A stretch of DNA of 64,000 bases from Branchipolynoe longqiensis (GCA_030323885.1 CM059189.1:45701015-45765014), one strand, 5' to 3'; counted from the stretch's first letter, positions 20,734 through 32,960 are shown. Numbers and translations are program-made. Notes: generated from the letters alone by a model not told the origin.

Positions 20734-21385
20734 TTAGATACTGATGAACACTGATTAAGACAAGGGGAAAGTAGTGAGTTTACTGCGTAATAGATCTAGA
20801 AATGAATCATAATCACTCAAATTGAAATGTTACATGGTGAAATCTGTTTTCGTTGATTGATTCTCGGAAGCTAAGTTTGTTGAAACTTACTAATAGTTAA
20901 AATTAGCACATCTAACATGATCATTAACACAACTAATATCTTGCCTATATATTGGTATTTAATTTTCATTACAGATGTACAGATGTGAGCCTAACCATTC
21001 TAACTTCCAGCACAGATGTGGGTATACAGCTGTGTGCCAGCTGAAGTTATACATATTTGTTTATATTAAAATATATGATGTTTTATACCACTTTAATCCA
21101 TCGCATTTTATTCCATCGCATTTCATTCCAATAGCGGTTTATCTCATCACTGGACAAGTCTGCATACCACCTGAAAATCTCACGCCTGGTCCCTGACAGA
21201 ATAATTTTGTTATTCGTCATGGAGTTATATTCCAGCTGCTTTACATGATAATAATGCCATTCTATTCAGCAGAAGGCACCCCTATTACAGGTATGTAATA
21301 AATGTCACTAACCCTGCCAACCCTTCAGGAAAACTTCCCCTGATAGTGGCATGTGGGTATAGCAGTGATAAGGGCATTGCCATTG
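20734..21385. other. spacer, no gene recognised
   Basis: AT-rich DNA. A 73-codon frame near 20975 has no recognisable similarity. Confidence 0.4.
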
Positions 21386-21632
21386 TCTAAAGTTGCACAG
21401 TCTGATAGTTTTGAGCTTCTGTAATTTTCTGAGATAAATATATTAGGTTGAATATTATAATCTACCTTACTTTAGTTTGAAGTAACTTTTAATTTAAATG
21501 ATTCAGTATTCCCTTCTATGTGGCAACAAATAATAAGTTCACCTCACCCCTTTAGACATGTAGAATCAAATTTAGATAAATGCTTTGGTTTAGAAAATGT
21601 TATGTTTTCATCGGACTATGCATCTTTAAAGA
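21386..21632. mobile_element. MITE of the TTAAAGTTGCATA family, compact full copy
   Basis: Left CTAAAGTTGCACAGTCTGAT and right ATCGGACTATGCATCTTTAA form terminal inverted repeats about 247 bp apart. Confidence 0.7.
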
Positions 21633-22495
21633 CAACAAAGATGTGGTTTCTTTTCACATTCATTTTGTATTTCTTTATGAATTGCATTAACAACTTTGAG
21701 TCTCGTCAATTATTTTGGCAATTCATCAAAGTATATTTGATTCAGCATGGAACGACAAATGCCACTCCATGATGTCCACCCCTCCCCATGTTACACACCT
21801 CACCTGATGATACATGATTGGCTCAGCCCACCTTCCCCATCATTATGCCGGTCGGAACCCCCCCCCCCCCCCCCCCCCCCCACACACACAACCCCCCGGC
21901 TTCCACCCCTGCATCTCCCGTCAGATATTGCCTCATTTCCTGGCTGGTGAGTGGTGTCATAGCTTAGCACCCACAACCTGCCTACTTGTTATGTTGGTGC
22001 TACTGACAGCAATAAGTAACATACAAATTTATGAGAGAAGTGTACTGGCCATTGCAGCACACGCCTGGAATAATCAACCCACACAACAATGGGTAATCGA
22101 AAGCCTGGACCACTATAAATGATCCTTAAAGAAAACAAGGCAGTACACAACCATCTACTGAAGGAACAATATCTTACCTGACAGTGGGTGCAGTCACTGC
22201 TTGTGGTGTTCTGGCACAACAAGCAAAAGACAGGCCACAACAGTTGGTAGATATTACAAATACGGAAACTAGCCCTCCTAAGTACTAAGGAAATCTGAAT
22301 GACTATCACCATATGGTGCAGTCCTTCTGGGTATGTGTAATGGCACAAACAAAAGCAGAACAGGGCAGGCCATGGTCAAGCATCGGATTCACCCTGAAAT
22401 ACAAAATGGCTAAGCATACAACACAAAACGGGGGTGCATTATGAATGTACAATGTATGCACATGTGGACACTATGATTATTGTTTTGTATGTGTA
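21633..22495. other. spacer with a poly-C tract
   Basis: A C run of about 20 sits near 21860-21880, followed by CACACA. Nothing else is recognised. The last 55 bp before 22496 match the sequence before the sister MITE at 13855. Confidence 0.4.
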
Positions 22496-22825
22496 TACAT
22501 TAAACCAACCCCATTAAACCAACCTCGGTTAAATCAAACGATCGGTTAATCCAAACTTTTTTCGGCGACCTGGCAAAATACTACTATTTATAATATAAAA
22601 AAGTCTCAGGTGACCTTAAAACCACATGCAAGTTTGGTTTAACCATACCGGAAGTGGCCTGGGGCCGACAATTTTGGTTGGATTAACCGATACTTTGGAT
22701 TAACCGACTTTGGTTTAACCAACTTTGTTATATGATAAATGGTAGTATTTTGACGGGCCGCCGAAAAAAGTTTGGATTAACCGATTGTTTGGTTTAACCG
22801 AGGTTGGTTTAACGGGGTTGTACTG
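22496..22825. mobile_element. pogo-like MITE family 2, copy 2
   Basis: AACCCCGTTAAACC-type ends (left partly eroded; right GGGGTTGTACTG) and the same GGATTAACCGA interior as 13855-14191. Confidence 0.7.
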
Positions 22826-23075
22826 TAGTGGGAAGGGTTGACCAATAACAGAAAGCGACTAAATATGTAAAGGTCTAACACCTACCAGAGCCCGCTTGTG
22901 TAGGGAGGATTACTACGTAACCTCGACCAGGATGTAGAAATCACTGAAACCGGAAAGAAATGGAATTTTGAATTAGGTTGTTAAACTATGAGGTATCGCT
23001 TAGAGTTGTCCAAATGAATGTTCCACACATTAAATGCATGCTGCAAGAAAATAGCCTCAGAGCAAGCATAATGTT

Positions 23076-23411
23076 TGTTGGTTGTTGTTTTATGTCCTAG
23101 CAAATCTAAGGTCATATCAGGACGGGTACCAACTTGTGACAGTGTGCACTAATGGCAACTTTATACTGCTGTCCCACTGGGAAACCAGGCCACCCGCACC
23201 CATGACCTGGTATCCCACTCAACCACATTATCCTGACACTGAGCACACCAGTCCTTGCCCTGTCCTAATAATGTTGAGAGCCTGGCTAGGAAGCGACAAG
23301 TATACATTTTTAAGTCATTGGTTTGACTCGACCAGGGTTCGAACCCACGACCCCACGATCTCCCAGCACGGGAGACGGATGCTCTAACTCATTCGGCCAT
23401 TCCGTTTGGTC
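23076..23411 (-). repeat. tRNA-derived SINE family 1 (head II), full length
   Basis: The head on the - strand reads GACCAAACGGAATGGCCGAA with B box GGGTTCGAACCCTGG. The 3' end adjoins an AAC-rich tail at 23076. Confidence 0.85.
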
Positions 23412-23422
23412 TAGAGCAAGCA

Positions 23423-23690
23423 TAAGGACGGGAGTTCAATTCCCGGTCGACTGAAACTAATGACAAAATTGATGCTTGTCTAGCCTAGCACTTGATATCA
23501 CTAGGATAGAGAAATGACTGCACAGCTCAGCATCAGGATAATGCGACTGAGTGGGAAATCAGGTCATGGTGCTGGCGGCCGGGTTGGTCTCCCAGTAGTG
23601 CAGTATTACAAAGCGGCCATGAGTGCACACAATCGCAAGTCGGTACCCGTTCTGATATGACCTTAGATGTTGCCAGGACATACAACTTCA
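23423..23690 (+). repeat. tRNA-derived SINE family 1, 5' truncated
   Basis: Starts at the B box (GGGAGTTCAATTCCCGG) and runs to the 3' end GATGTTGCCAGGACATAC. It lies tail-out next to the inverted copy at 23076-23411. Confidence 0.75.
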
Positions 23691-24003
23691 TCCAACGAAC
23701 AATAACAAAAACTGAACAACTTATATCATTAAAAAGTTCAAGATTGACTTATACTTCAACTCTGATACTTCAACTACAACTAGAAATTCAACGTCATCTT
23801 TACTATGTCACTCGATATCACTCCTGAGTGAGGTATATTATATTGAATTGTCTTTCTGGGGTTGATATTGTCACTACTATTGGTAGGGGTCATGCCAACA
23901 CCGTCTGGCAAAGTCAAAGAGGTAATTTACGACACAAACAAGCAGCTCTTTGAATCGGATTTTATTCAAAACATAGTATTAGGAAGTTGTAGAACAGTCA
24001 AGA

Positions 24004-24562
24004 TGTAGATCAATCAATCAATCAATAGTTCCGTCCTCTAGCCGAGGGTTGGATGCAATGGTTCTCCACTTGTCCCGATGGTGTGCTGTTCTGATAGACT
24101 GTGAATAATTCAAGCCTGTCCACTGTGAAATATTTGTTAACCATGATGTTCTTGGTCTCTCTCTCCCTCTGCTGCCATTCACCTTCCCTTCAAACAATGT
24201 ATGGTATATTGAACTCTGGTGAATGATGTGGCCAAAATAAATATGTTTCTTTGTCTGTATAGTGGCAAACAAGCTTTTCTTATTTTTTATTTTTCTGAGA
24301 ACTTCTTTGTTGGTGATCTTCTTTGTCCATGATATTTTCATCATCCTTCGATAAGTCCACATCTCAAATGCTGCTAAACGTTTGTACATTTTCTTAGAGA
24401 TTGTCCATGTCTCAGCCCCATACATTAGAGTAGACCACACATAACACTGAAGAATACGCTTCCTTGTTTGTATTAATATCTTACTTGATGTTAACACTCT
24501 ATACATTTTGGCGAATGTTGGTTGGCTATTGTTATCCTGCTTTTAATTTCTTCCTCACATCT
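24004..24562 (-). mobile_element. RTE-like LINE, 5'-truncated copy
   Basis: It matches 44640-45195 closely, including the TCAATCAATCAATAGTTCCG 3' end. The encoded 162 residues are the last part of the RT polyprotein (LMYGAETWTISKKMYKR region). The frame is open but lacks RT catalytic residues, so it cannot act alone. Confidence 0.85.
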
Positions 24563-25000
24563 TCTAATAATATCATACCTGTTTGTATGGTCAAAGACCA
24601 CTGACAATATGCCATTAATAGTGTTACTCTGTAAAGTACATACTTATAATATGTTAATTTGTGACTGTCACTATTGGAAAACACCTTTTCGACTATGACT
24701 TAGTGACATTGACATTAGTCAAATGGAATTATTTTGTTGCAGAGTGAGTGCAAATATATATTCATTCACTTAGCCAAATCTGGGTAGACAGCGCCATGTA
24801 GCCTGGAAGATAGCAAGCAGTTATAGTGTTATATTCTTATAACCCAGACACAACACGACTTTCTGCAATCAACAGTATACACGTTATTTTCTATCATGAG
24901 AGACTGTTATATCAGACTGTCCTAGCGGAGTGTCCTAGCAGAGGTGTAATAGTGTAATATTAGACAGTCATGGGAGACGGTCAGGCCCAGTTGCAATGTT
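24563..25000. other. spacer, nothing recognised
   Basis: AT-rich DNA; no frames or matches to other repeats here. Confidence 0.4.
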
Positions 25001-25443
25001 AAAGGGGCTGTCACATTAGGGTTTTTTGCGGGAGCGTATGGCGGCGTAGGCGCGTTACGTCATATACGTCGGCATACGCCGTATACGCTACTCATACGCT
25101 ACGCATACGCTACTCATACGCTACTCATACGCCGCCAGATGCCGCCAGATGCCGGCGTATGTGAAGCGTAGGAGGCATACGCGGGGCCATACGCTTTCAT
25201 AAATCCGTCCGTCCAAATTTTTTTGTGCATGCTCAAAAGAACTCGACCTATGAGGGCGTATGGCCCATACTGTCAAAAAATGTCACAGCACGCTCCCATA
25301 CGCTCCTCATACGCTCCTCGTACGCTCCACATACGCTCAAAACCACCCGAAAGGTCACCAAATGTCATCATAGGCCGGCACGCGCAGGACCTACGTAGGT
25401 TTTCAATACGCTCCCGCCATACGCCGTAATGTGACAGGGCCTT
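25001..25443. mobile_element. foldback element FB5 (word: ATACGCTACTC)
   Basis: Ends AAAGGGGCTGTCACATTA and TAATGTGACAGGGCCTT are inverted, and the match continues through GCGGGAGCGTAT / ATACGCTCCCGC. The interior iterates CATACGCTACTCATACGCT. Confidence 0.75.
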
Positions 25444-25612
25444 AGACAACTGATACCATGTCAGACTGTTATATCTAGCTGCCAAGTAAACTGTCATGAG
25501 AGACTGTAAAGCCAGCCTGCCATGTAAGACATACACTGCCACGTGACACTGTAATCAGCTAATATCAGCTTACAATGTCACAAAAGCTGCAGACTGCTAT
25601 GTAAGCTATAAC

Positions 25613-25955
25613 GTTAAAGCTGCATAGTCCAATGAAAGCATCACATTTTGTTTTTGAAACAAAATCATTTACATAGATTTGATCCACCATGCCCAGATGC
25701 GAACTCATTAAAAATGTATTGCTTCCTAGAAGAAACACCAAGTCAATTTAATTTTTAAAAAAGCATGTCACTATTGAAACTTATAATGGCTGACATTTTC
25801 ACGTCCAGGTCAACATTAATTTTGCTTATTTTCACTTCAAATTTAGTTCTTTAAAATTAAAGTTACTCCAAACTTTCAAACTAAGGTGGATCATAATTAT
25901 CTACCTAATTTGGGAATCTAAGAAAAATGGCAGAAACTCAAAACCTTAATCAAAG
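25613..25955. mobile_element. MITE of the TTAAAGTTGCATA family
   Basis: TTAAAGCTGCATAGTCCAAT at the left; the right has CAGAAACTCAAAACC from the opposite arm. It is in reverse orientation relative to 21386-21632. Confidence 0.6.
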
Positions 25956-26326
25956 CACGCTACCCGACAATTTACTGTTAACTCTTAAGTTATAATCCAT
26001 CCCAAAGAAATCCAGTTTCCAAGACGAAACCACAGTATTGCTCTGTGGGGAGTTGTGTGTGGTGTCAGTGAAGTTGTTCTATATTTAACAATAGGGTATG
26101 TATGGGGGGCTTGCATCCACGATTGTCACGAACCCTATTGACCTCAATGTTATGGATACCGTATACACAGTCGGGCTTCTACGATTTATACAAGGGCGAC
26201 ACAAAAAACAGTGTATATACTAACAGATTACAGTATCAAATGTGCTTGTATACTCCGACTGATTGCCGACTGGTTTATGATAGTGCCACGTCTACTGGGT
26301 GGGAATATTTCGGGTGGGTGCTGCAA

Positions 26327-26460
26327 CTGAGTGATATATCGGGGCATGACCCTGGTGATGAGGTATCCCAGTGGAACAGCACTATAAAGTCACCATGAGT
26401 GCGCAGTCTAACAAGTATGGACGCGTCCTGATATCCTCAGATGTTGCTAGGACGCAAAAC
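26327..26460 (+). repeat. tRNA-derived SINE family 1, 3' half
   Basis: The body from CTGAGTGATATATCGGG to the 3' end GATGTTGCTAGGACGC is present; the head is missing. Confidence 0.65.
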
Positions 26461-26589
26461 GCCAACCAATATGTGTCACTGATTGATTATTGCAGTGCAT
26501 TAAGTCCCACACAAATAGAATGGTGAATATTGTATAAGGCACCGCGTACAGAAATAAAGAATAGATTCATTGTGTTTGATTATACATAT

Positions 26590-26619
26590 GTAAAATTAGA
26601 TATATACACATACGTGTAC

Positions 26620-26668
<49 letters not shown>

Positions 26669-26760
26669 ATATGCATGATATATTAATATAGATATATATA
26701 TGGCTTATATATATATATATATATATATTTATATTATATATATAATACTAATGATTCAGC
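26590..26760. repeat. TA microsatellite
   Basis: Long alternating TA with GTATA and TTTATA interruptions. Confidence 0.85.
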
Positions 26761-26967
26761 GTCACTTCTTACTGCTAGTACTGATAGTACGATTTCTTGT
26801 AAGTTAAAAAAAAGACGGGACTGAAGCACTTAAGCTCCTCTAACTTAGAGTCTAAGTGAAAATAAATCCTGCGTAAGGTTCCCTAAGTGAAAATCAATCT
26901 TTCCTTTTTGTCAAAAGCATCAGTGACTTCCAACATTGCTGCTCATTGGCTCTTATCCATTGGACTG

Positions 26968-27150
26968 TCGGTTAATCTAGGTCAACCCACTCTTGCTGGA
27001 CACAATGTAAGTTATTTCATGCTCGTTGGGGACAATCTAGGTCATCCAGGGCACGTTAAACAAATCTAGGTCACTCCTACTAGTCGACACAATCTAGGCC
27101 ACCTGGACTCGTTGCCAAAATCTAGGTCACCTGGACTCGTCAAGGAAATC
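26968..27150. repeat. degenerate tandem repeat (AATCTAGGTCAC)
   Basis: About five units of 30-40 bp containing CAATCTAGGTCA(C/T)C and GGACTCGTT. The core word also appears at 57731 and 58259. Confidence 0.65.
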
Positions 27151-28955
27151 TGTGGCATCACTGAATTGTGGGACACTGGCACCCGGGAGCCGCATTCATC
27201 TGCTTGACTGCAGTCGGGGATGGGACCCAGGTGGATCAGGATTAGTTTTTGAAATATCACAATGTGCACAGTGGACTACAGCATACATGGTGGGGGTTGG
27301 TAGTAGACATACTTTGGAAACCATATCTATATCTCAATCTATGGCTATTGACTATGCATACCTCCACATGACCATTCCATAGTGTAATCGTCTGAACATG
27401 AGCTCTACTATCACGCAGTAGCAGCGGAGACTACGACGCCACCAGCGCAGTACCATTACACTGCGCTAGGTGGCGGCACGGGTAGCCACCGGTCAGACCC
27501 CAACTGGGCTGACCTCTACTGCGTGTGGTTGACCCCCCCCCCCCCCCCCCACACCCACACCCACACCTATAGAGTCGATGTGGGATCTGGCGAGTCAGGG
27601 GGCGGGTCAAACAACTACTGACGCCGCAGAGAGCAGATGGTTCAATAAACCAAGGGTGAAGCGTACACTGTATTGAATCTTGGTGTTCTTCCGTGTGACT
27701 GCGTGTGAGTGAGAGTCGGAGGGCCGTGGGCCATTACAATATTAAACTAATCCACCCTGCTCTGTGGATTCCTTATTGGTTTACAAAGCCTTAATGATCT
27801 GGTCACATCATTTAGAAATATATTTTTATCATGTATTTTTTACATGAATATTCTCTATATTTTTTAAAGCCCAGAAATATCAACTGTGGTAATCCACTTA
27901 GAACTAACAAGAATAGCTCGAAAACAAAGCTGAGAAGGCCTGAATAACTGATAGTCACAGCTTGACTTCAGTGGACTTCCCTCTAGACTTGGCCCAAATA
28001 ACTTGCACACACCACACACAATAATACATAGCTTGTTTCAAGATATCCCAAAGAGTCAAGTTGTGTTGGTAATGTTACTCCACCTTTAAGTGATAATGCA
28101 TAAATTAAATCCCATATTACCAAAATCATTAAAAACAACATTGGGTTTATGCGGTGTTGTCCTTAGTGTATAAAAATGCCTATATAAGAGTGGCACAACT
28201 AGCTAAACATCACAGAACCAGGCTAGAATGCAATACACCTCAAAGTGCCCGTCCATCTACCCCAACCCCGAATCACCCACCCGTACTGCTGTGATGAGGT
28301 TGGTTCTCCCCACCCGAAGAACTGATGATGGAAAGATACACGAATACCGGAGTATATTAAAGATTAATGATATGTGCGCGCTAGTCGCGAGCATCGGTTG
28401 GTGTAGTCCTACCCTTGTTCAGCTTTAAGACTTGCGACATATGTCTTGATTAAAAGCCCAGTATCATACAGACTCGGGCCACCTCATCGCAGCGAGGGGT
28501 GGGTAGGACACTACATGGCCAACAGCGTCGTAACAGATTGCGCTATCAAGCTGATACTGTGCAGTGGGCGTTTGTTGTCATCAGCAGATCCAGCTACTTC
28601 TAAATATAAGCCGGACCTAATCCAACTCCTCCCGCCGAAATAATAGCCGCAGCGTGACTCGAGTCCCATCTTCAGAATGGTTAAACAATTTAAAAAAAAA
28701 AAAATGTTAAACACTCAAAAGAACCATAACAAAATCTTAGTTACCTAATTGGATGGTTTTGAGTTTCTGCCATGAAACAAATAAAATAAATTACGTTGCA
28801 TGATTGGCGAAATAAGGCCCAGCAACAGAGGATTCGGGGTGACCAGTTTAGGCCTATTTACAGCAACAACAAGACAAAGAGAAACGTCTAGAGGATATCG
28901 GGATCGGGTCACAAAGTAAGGAGGACAAGTAGTGCCTCGTGTTGGGAGGTCAGAC
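27151..28955. other. long spacer with a poly-C tract
   Basis: A C run of about 20 lies near 27531-27550, followed by CACACC repeats. The stretch 28185-28670 has CG-containing unique-looking sequence without a frame. A weak MITE end is near 28740-28790. Confidence 0.4.
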
Positions 28956-28959
28956 TTTA

Positions 28960-29591
28960 GCTGTGTTCACACACGGGCTTTAAGTCGCCTCAACTAGTTT
29001 GCCTTGTCTAGTTCGGCTCACATTCGCCGTGTGGACGGGACGCTGAAGCGGATTAGGGCTGATTCGCCTCATCTAGTTCGCTTCCAGTAACCCGTCCTGA
29101 TATGACCTTAGATGTTGCTAGGACGTAAAACAACAACAAACAAACAACAAACAAACAAACTTCCAGTAAACCACGTCGCGAGGTAGTCCAGATTAACTGA
29201 ACTAGCTTTGTGGATGGTAGCAGTTTAGATGAGGTGGCTTAATGACGTCACAGTCGAGACCTGAGTTTGTTGACTTTCCGGTCAATTTGTTCTATGAAAC
29301 TGCTAGCTGTGCATAGATATTTTTTTCATCATTTATTTTTAGGGTTTCACTGCCCAGCAGAAGTTTTGACCGTTCCAAAACAATACGATTCAGTCGAAAC
29401 AGATCTAGGTCGAACCCACACTCTCTCGTGCCGACATCGACTAACCGAAACTGGTGCTGGTTAGTATGGACTTGCTCATGCGCAGATATCGATTTCCGCC
29501 TTAAACTGCCCCATGTGTGGACACGACACTAGTTCGCCTCATCTAGTTTGCCTTATCTAGTTTGGCCTAAAGTTGTGTGTGTGAACACGGC
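28960..29591. mobile_element. foldback element FB6 (word: GCCTCATCTAGTTTG)
   Basis: Ends GCTGTGTTCACACAC and GTGTGTGAACACGGC are inverted and flanked by TTTA on both sides (28956-28959, 29592-29595), a plausible 4-bp target duplication. The interior iterates CGCCTCATCTAGTTTGCC. A SINE 3' end (29092-29165) is inserted in it. Confidence 0.7.
29092..29165 (+). repeat. SINE family 1, 3' end fragment in FB6
   Basis: CCCGTCCTGATATGACCTTA then GATGTTGCTAGGACG and an (AAC/AAAC)n tail. Confidence 0.75.
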
Positions 29592-29871
29592 TTTAGACCT
29601 GGTTATGTGTTGCACCACCCTCCTAGTTCTACCACACACATCCAGCCATCTCAGGAGTACCGTAGACCTACCTATATGAGTGATCTGGTCATCTCTTTAT
29701 ACGCAACCAACAGGTGCTCAGGCGAGCAGCTCTCCCTGATATGGTAGGGCGTTTTATGGCTCATGCCTCTGGCTCAATCTATGACCAATGCCCAACTTCT
29801 TGAGCGAATAGAAGTCCGTATATCTATTATTACTCTAGCGTGCTCTAGCGTACTTGGATGAAGCCCTGATC

Positions 29872-30146
29872 ATAGGGCCGTTAGTGGACGTAGGTGAACG
29901 TAGTAGGGGCTAACGTAGTTGAACGTAGTTGAACGTACCATCATCCGTACCGTAACGTATTATTCCGTACCATAACGTATTTATCCGTACCATAACATAT
30001 TTATCCGTACCATAACATATTTATCCGTACCAAAATCTGTTGTACCATAACTTATTTCAACGTAGTTAACGTAGTACACCACGTTTGACCCACGTTAGCC
30101 TCCACTACGTTCACCTACGTTCAGCGTCCACTACCGTGGAATACGG
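29872..30146. mobile_element. foldback element FB8 (words: GTAGTTGAACGTAGT and CGTACCATAACGTATTTATC)
   Basis: GTGGACGTAGGTGAACGTAG at the left is mirrored by CTACGTTCACCTACGTTC at the right. The centre holds five copies of a 20-bp unit around CCGTACCATAACGTATTTAT. The outer GTCACA-type end is not seen, so the copy may be truncated or belong to a related group. Confidence 0.6.
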
Positions 30147-30195
30147 GTGATTCTCCATTATTCAAATCTCTTTCCATCCTCAATTCTTCGAGTAG

Positions 30196-30335
30196 GGTTG
30201 GTTGGTTGTTGGAGTTTTACGTCCTGGGAACAGCTAAGGTCATATCACGATAGGTACCGACTTTTGACAGTGGACACTCATGGCGACTTTATAGTGCTTC
30301 CCCACTGGGAAATCAAGCCGCCGGCATCATGACTA
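30196..30335 (-). repeat. tRNA-derived SINE family 1, 3' half
   Basis: The - strand 3' end ATATGACCTTAGCTGTTCCC and adjoining body; the head is missing. Confidence 0.65.
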
Positions 30336-30453
30336 GGTTTATGAGAAGTGAAATGAGGAAGACCAATTCTCAAGAGTATAAATTTCCCCCATGCTATGAA
30401 CGGTGATAAATAAAACGTGTGAAAATATATAGTTCTTTTTGCTTGCATGACGG

Positions 30454-30864
30454 TGTGGCGGTTTCAGCCTGTTCCCGTGCTCAGACGTGTACCTCGCTTC
30501 TGCGCATGCGTCAGAATCTAATAAGCATGGCCGTAATCGATTAACACTACCCGGGCCACTCGGGTCAACCGAGTCGTCAGAATTTCAAATAGAACACGGC
30601 GAGTGGAGTCAACAAATACACGTAAACTAGGCCATCATAAAATACTTTAAATCCTATTTTGCTGTAGTTTTATCGGTTATTAAAAAAAAAAGAAAAAATT
30701 GTCCACCCAAGCGCGGAGAAGCATATTCGATTATTCGACCCGAGTTTGTAGGATGTGCGCATGCGCCAATAAGTGGCTCGGGTGACCCGAGTTGATGTGA
30801 AATCCGCGCATGCGCAGAAGCAACGGCACACGGCTGAGCACGGGAACAAGCTGAAACCGCTACA
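30454..30864. mobile_element. TIR element with TGTGGCGGTTTCAGC ends
   Basis: Left TGTGGCGGTTTCAGCCTGTT and right AACAAGCTGAAACCGCTACA are inverted repeats that continue through CCCGTGCTCAG. The interior holds GCGCATGCGC palindromes and matches the reverse complement of 57785-57990. Confidence 0.7.
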
Positions 30865-30888
30865 ACGGACCGAATATTTAGGTTCCTT

Positions 30889-31606
30889 GGGCCGTATGCA
30901 GGAGTCAGTGTTAGCGAGCAAAAACGGTGTTTGTCGGGAATTCCGGGTTAGCGGCGAAAAAATGGTATGCACGAGTCAGTGTTAGGCCTAACACCAAAGG
31001 CTTAACCGGTGTTACCTTAACCCTAGGTTTAGCGAGTTTATTAGGCCCAAATCTATTCAATGCGATCATATTTAACAGAATTAAATACGTAATAAGTGAA
31101 ATTTGAGGAAATTAACCCTAAATTCGAAGCATTATTAAGGCTACCGCCGTATTGGCGGCGATATTAATATTTATATGTTCGAATCGACGAACGTAAAGTA
31201 AACAAACCGCCGCCGCCGCCAGTATGGAAAGCGACGTCGATGCGGCGGCTGCGGCGATTTGTTTACTTTACGTTCGTCGATTCGAACATATAAATATTAA
31301 TATCGCCGCTTTTACGGCGGCAGCGTTAATATTGCTTCGAATTTAGGGTTAATTTCCTCAAATTTCACTTATTACGTATTTAATTCTGTTAAATATGATC
31401 GCATTTAATATATTTAAGCCTAATATATCGCTAAAGACGCAGAGGGATTTCCCAAATCTATTAATAAATTCACGTTTAGCTATAATGTAAGTGTTACGCG
31501 CTCCTGCATACCGCTTGACCGAATTCTCCGGTTCGGAGATAGCTAAACGGTAACAGGCTGTAACACCAAATCGCGCTAACACTGACTCCTGCATACGGCC
31601 CCAGAT
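30889..31606. mobile_element. foldback/MITE with a near-perfect 150-bp-arm palindrome
   Basis: Outer ends GGGCCGTATGCAGGAGTCAG and CTGACTCCTGCATACGGCCC are inverted. The inner arms 31059-31211 and 31253-31406 match over about 150 bp with few differences, separated by a 41-bp GC-rich spacer (CGCCGCCGCC..GCGGCGG). No ORF. Confidence 0.8.
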
Positions 31607-31720
31607 CAGCCAGAAGCGGATTTGTAGTTCCATATCTGGATCTTAGTGCAGGCGGTAGATGCTCTGGCGATTCTTTGTGCACTTGCAGAGGTTCAGTAGC
31701 CAGTTGATTTAATAGCAGAT

Positions 31721-32007
31721 CTCTCAGCATTATATGGATAACGACACGTTAAATTAGATTATATTTATACGATTCATAGAGTAGTTCTTTGTGCATGGCT
31801 ATATTGAGTAATTCAATGTTTGTTTTAATGTCCGCTGTCTTTAAGCACAATATGAATAGTCCATCTCGGAAATTTGATAAATCGATGTCAGCCTTAATAA
31901 CACTGGAACTAGGACTATAGCAGAGAGCGTAGTTACCTTGGTCCCCCCGCAACGAACAAGCAGTCCTTAGACTTGGCACAAACCATTACCGCATCGAACC
32001 ATATATG
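31721..32007 (+). repeat. 287-bp direct repeat, left copy
   Basis: Identical to 32673-32959 except for one or two bases (AAGCACAATATG versus AAGCACCATATG). No TG..CA ends, primer-binding site or polypurine tract is evident. Confidence 0.85.
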
Positions 32008-32672
32008 TTGTTTTAGGGAGTTTTCAGTGGCATTGGTGCGCTGAAGGCTGCAAATCTGCAGCACTGAATGGGCACCGCTGAAAGCAGTCCCATGTGGTCG
32101 GGAGTTGGGTTCCGGTGTGTAGACCCTGACTGTGGAGGTGCCTGATTGGCTGGCTGTGGAATGCCCAGTCACCTGCATCCCATTGGCCCTCTGACCACAC
32201 TAGCCTCAAACCAAGATCTTAATTCTAGACTCTGCTTCAGACAGACTGAAGAGAGATCACTCTACTCCTGGCTCTTGAGTGAGACACACCTACTCTTGAG
32301 CAGGAACCCCAGACACTCTGTCTGATGCTATCAAAATTCAGCTATTCTAATTGAGTGTGTACACAGCCATAGGACTCCTGTCCCATGGGCTGTAGGCACT
32401 GCTTTTTATACAGGCTAAAGTAGTAATGAGATATTGTATGGCTAGAGGGCAAGGGGTGTGGATGATAGGTCACTGGTAGGTGGACAGGAGATGGTGTTAG
32501 TAAAGCACAACTTCTCCACTGTTTATCTGTGTCTTGACTTCATTCTTCCTTAGCATTGGTTAATGAGTTGATAGACAAGTGATATGAAGGGGAGAGTTTC
32601 TGTGGTATTATCTGGTGTCCCAAACTTAGCCATGGCGGTCAAGTATTTATTATAAGCTGTATCATAGCATCT
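32008..32672. other. 665-bp segment between the 287-bp direct repeats
   Basis: No retroviral-type frame. It contains imperfect TCTTGAGTGAGACACACC / TCTTGAGCAGG repeats near 32270. It could be the inside of a non-autonomous element or unique DNA between duplicated segments. Confidence 0.4.
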
Positions 32673-32959
32673 CTCTCAGCATTATATGGATAACGACACG
32701 TTAAATTAGATTATATTTATACGATTCATAGAGTAGTTCTTTGTGCATGGCTATATTGAGTAATTCAATGTTTGTTTTAATGTCCGCTGTCTTTAAGCAC
32801 CATATGAATAGTCCATCTCGGAAATTTGATAAATCGATGTCAGCCTTAATAACACTGGAACTAGGACTATAGCAGAGAGCGTAGTTACCTTGGTCCCCCC
32901 GCAACGAACAAGCAGTCCTTAGACTTGGCACAAACCATTACCGCATCGAACCATATATG
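32673..32959 (+). repeat. 287-bp direct repeat, right copy
   Basis: Second copy of 31721-32007. Its last base abuts the first unit of the 446-bp tandem repeat. Confidence 0.85.
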
Positions 32960-32960
32960 G

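Noticed and set aside
24009..24030. CRISPR-like or satellite array at the TCAATCAATCAATCAA run
   Set aside because: It is the 3' tail repeat of the truncated LINE copy.
31721..32959. LTR retrotransposon (287-bp LTRs)
   Set aside because: No TG..CA ends, primer-binding site, polypurine tract or coding sequence. Kept as direct repeats only.
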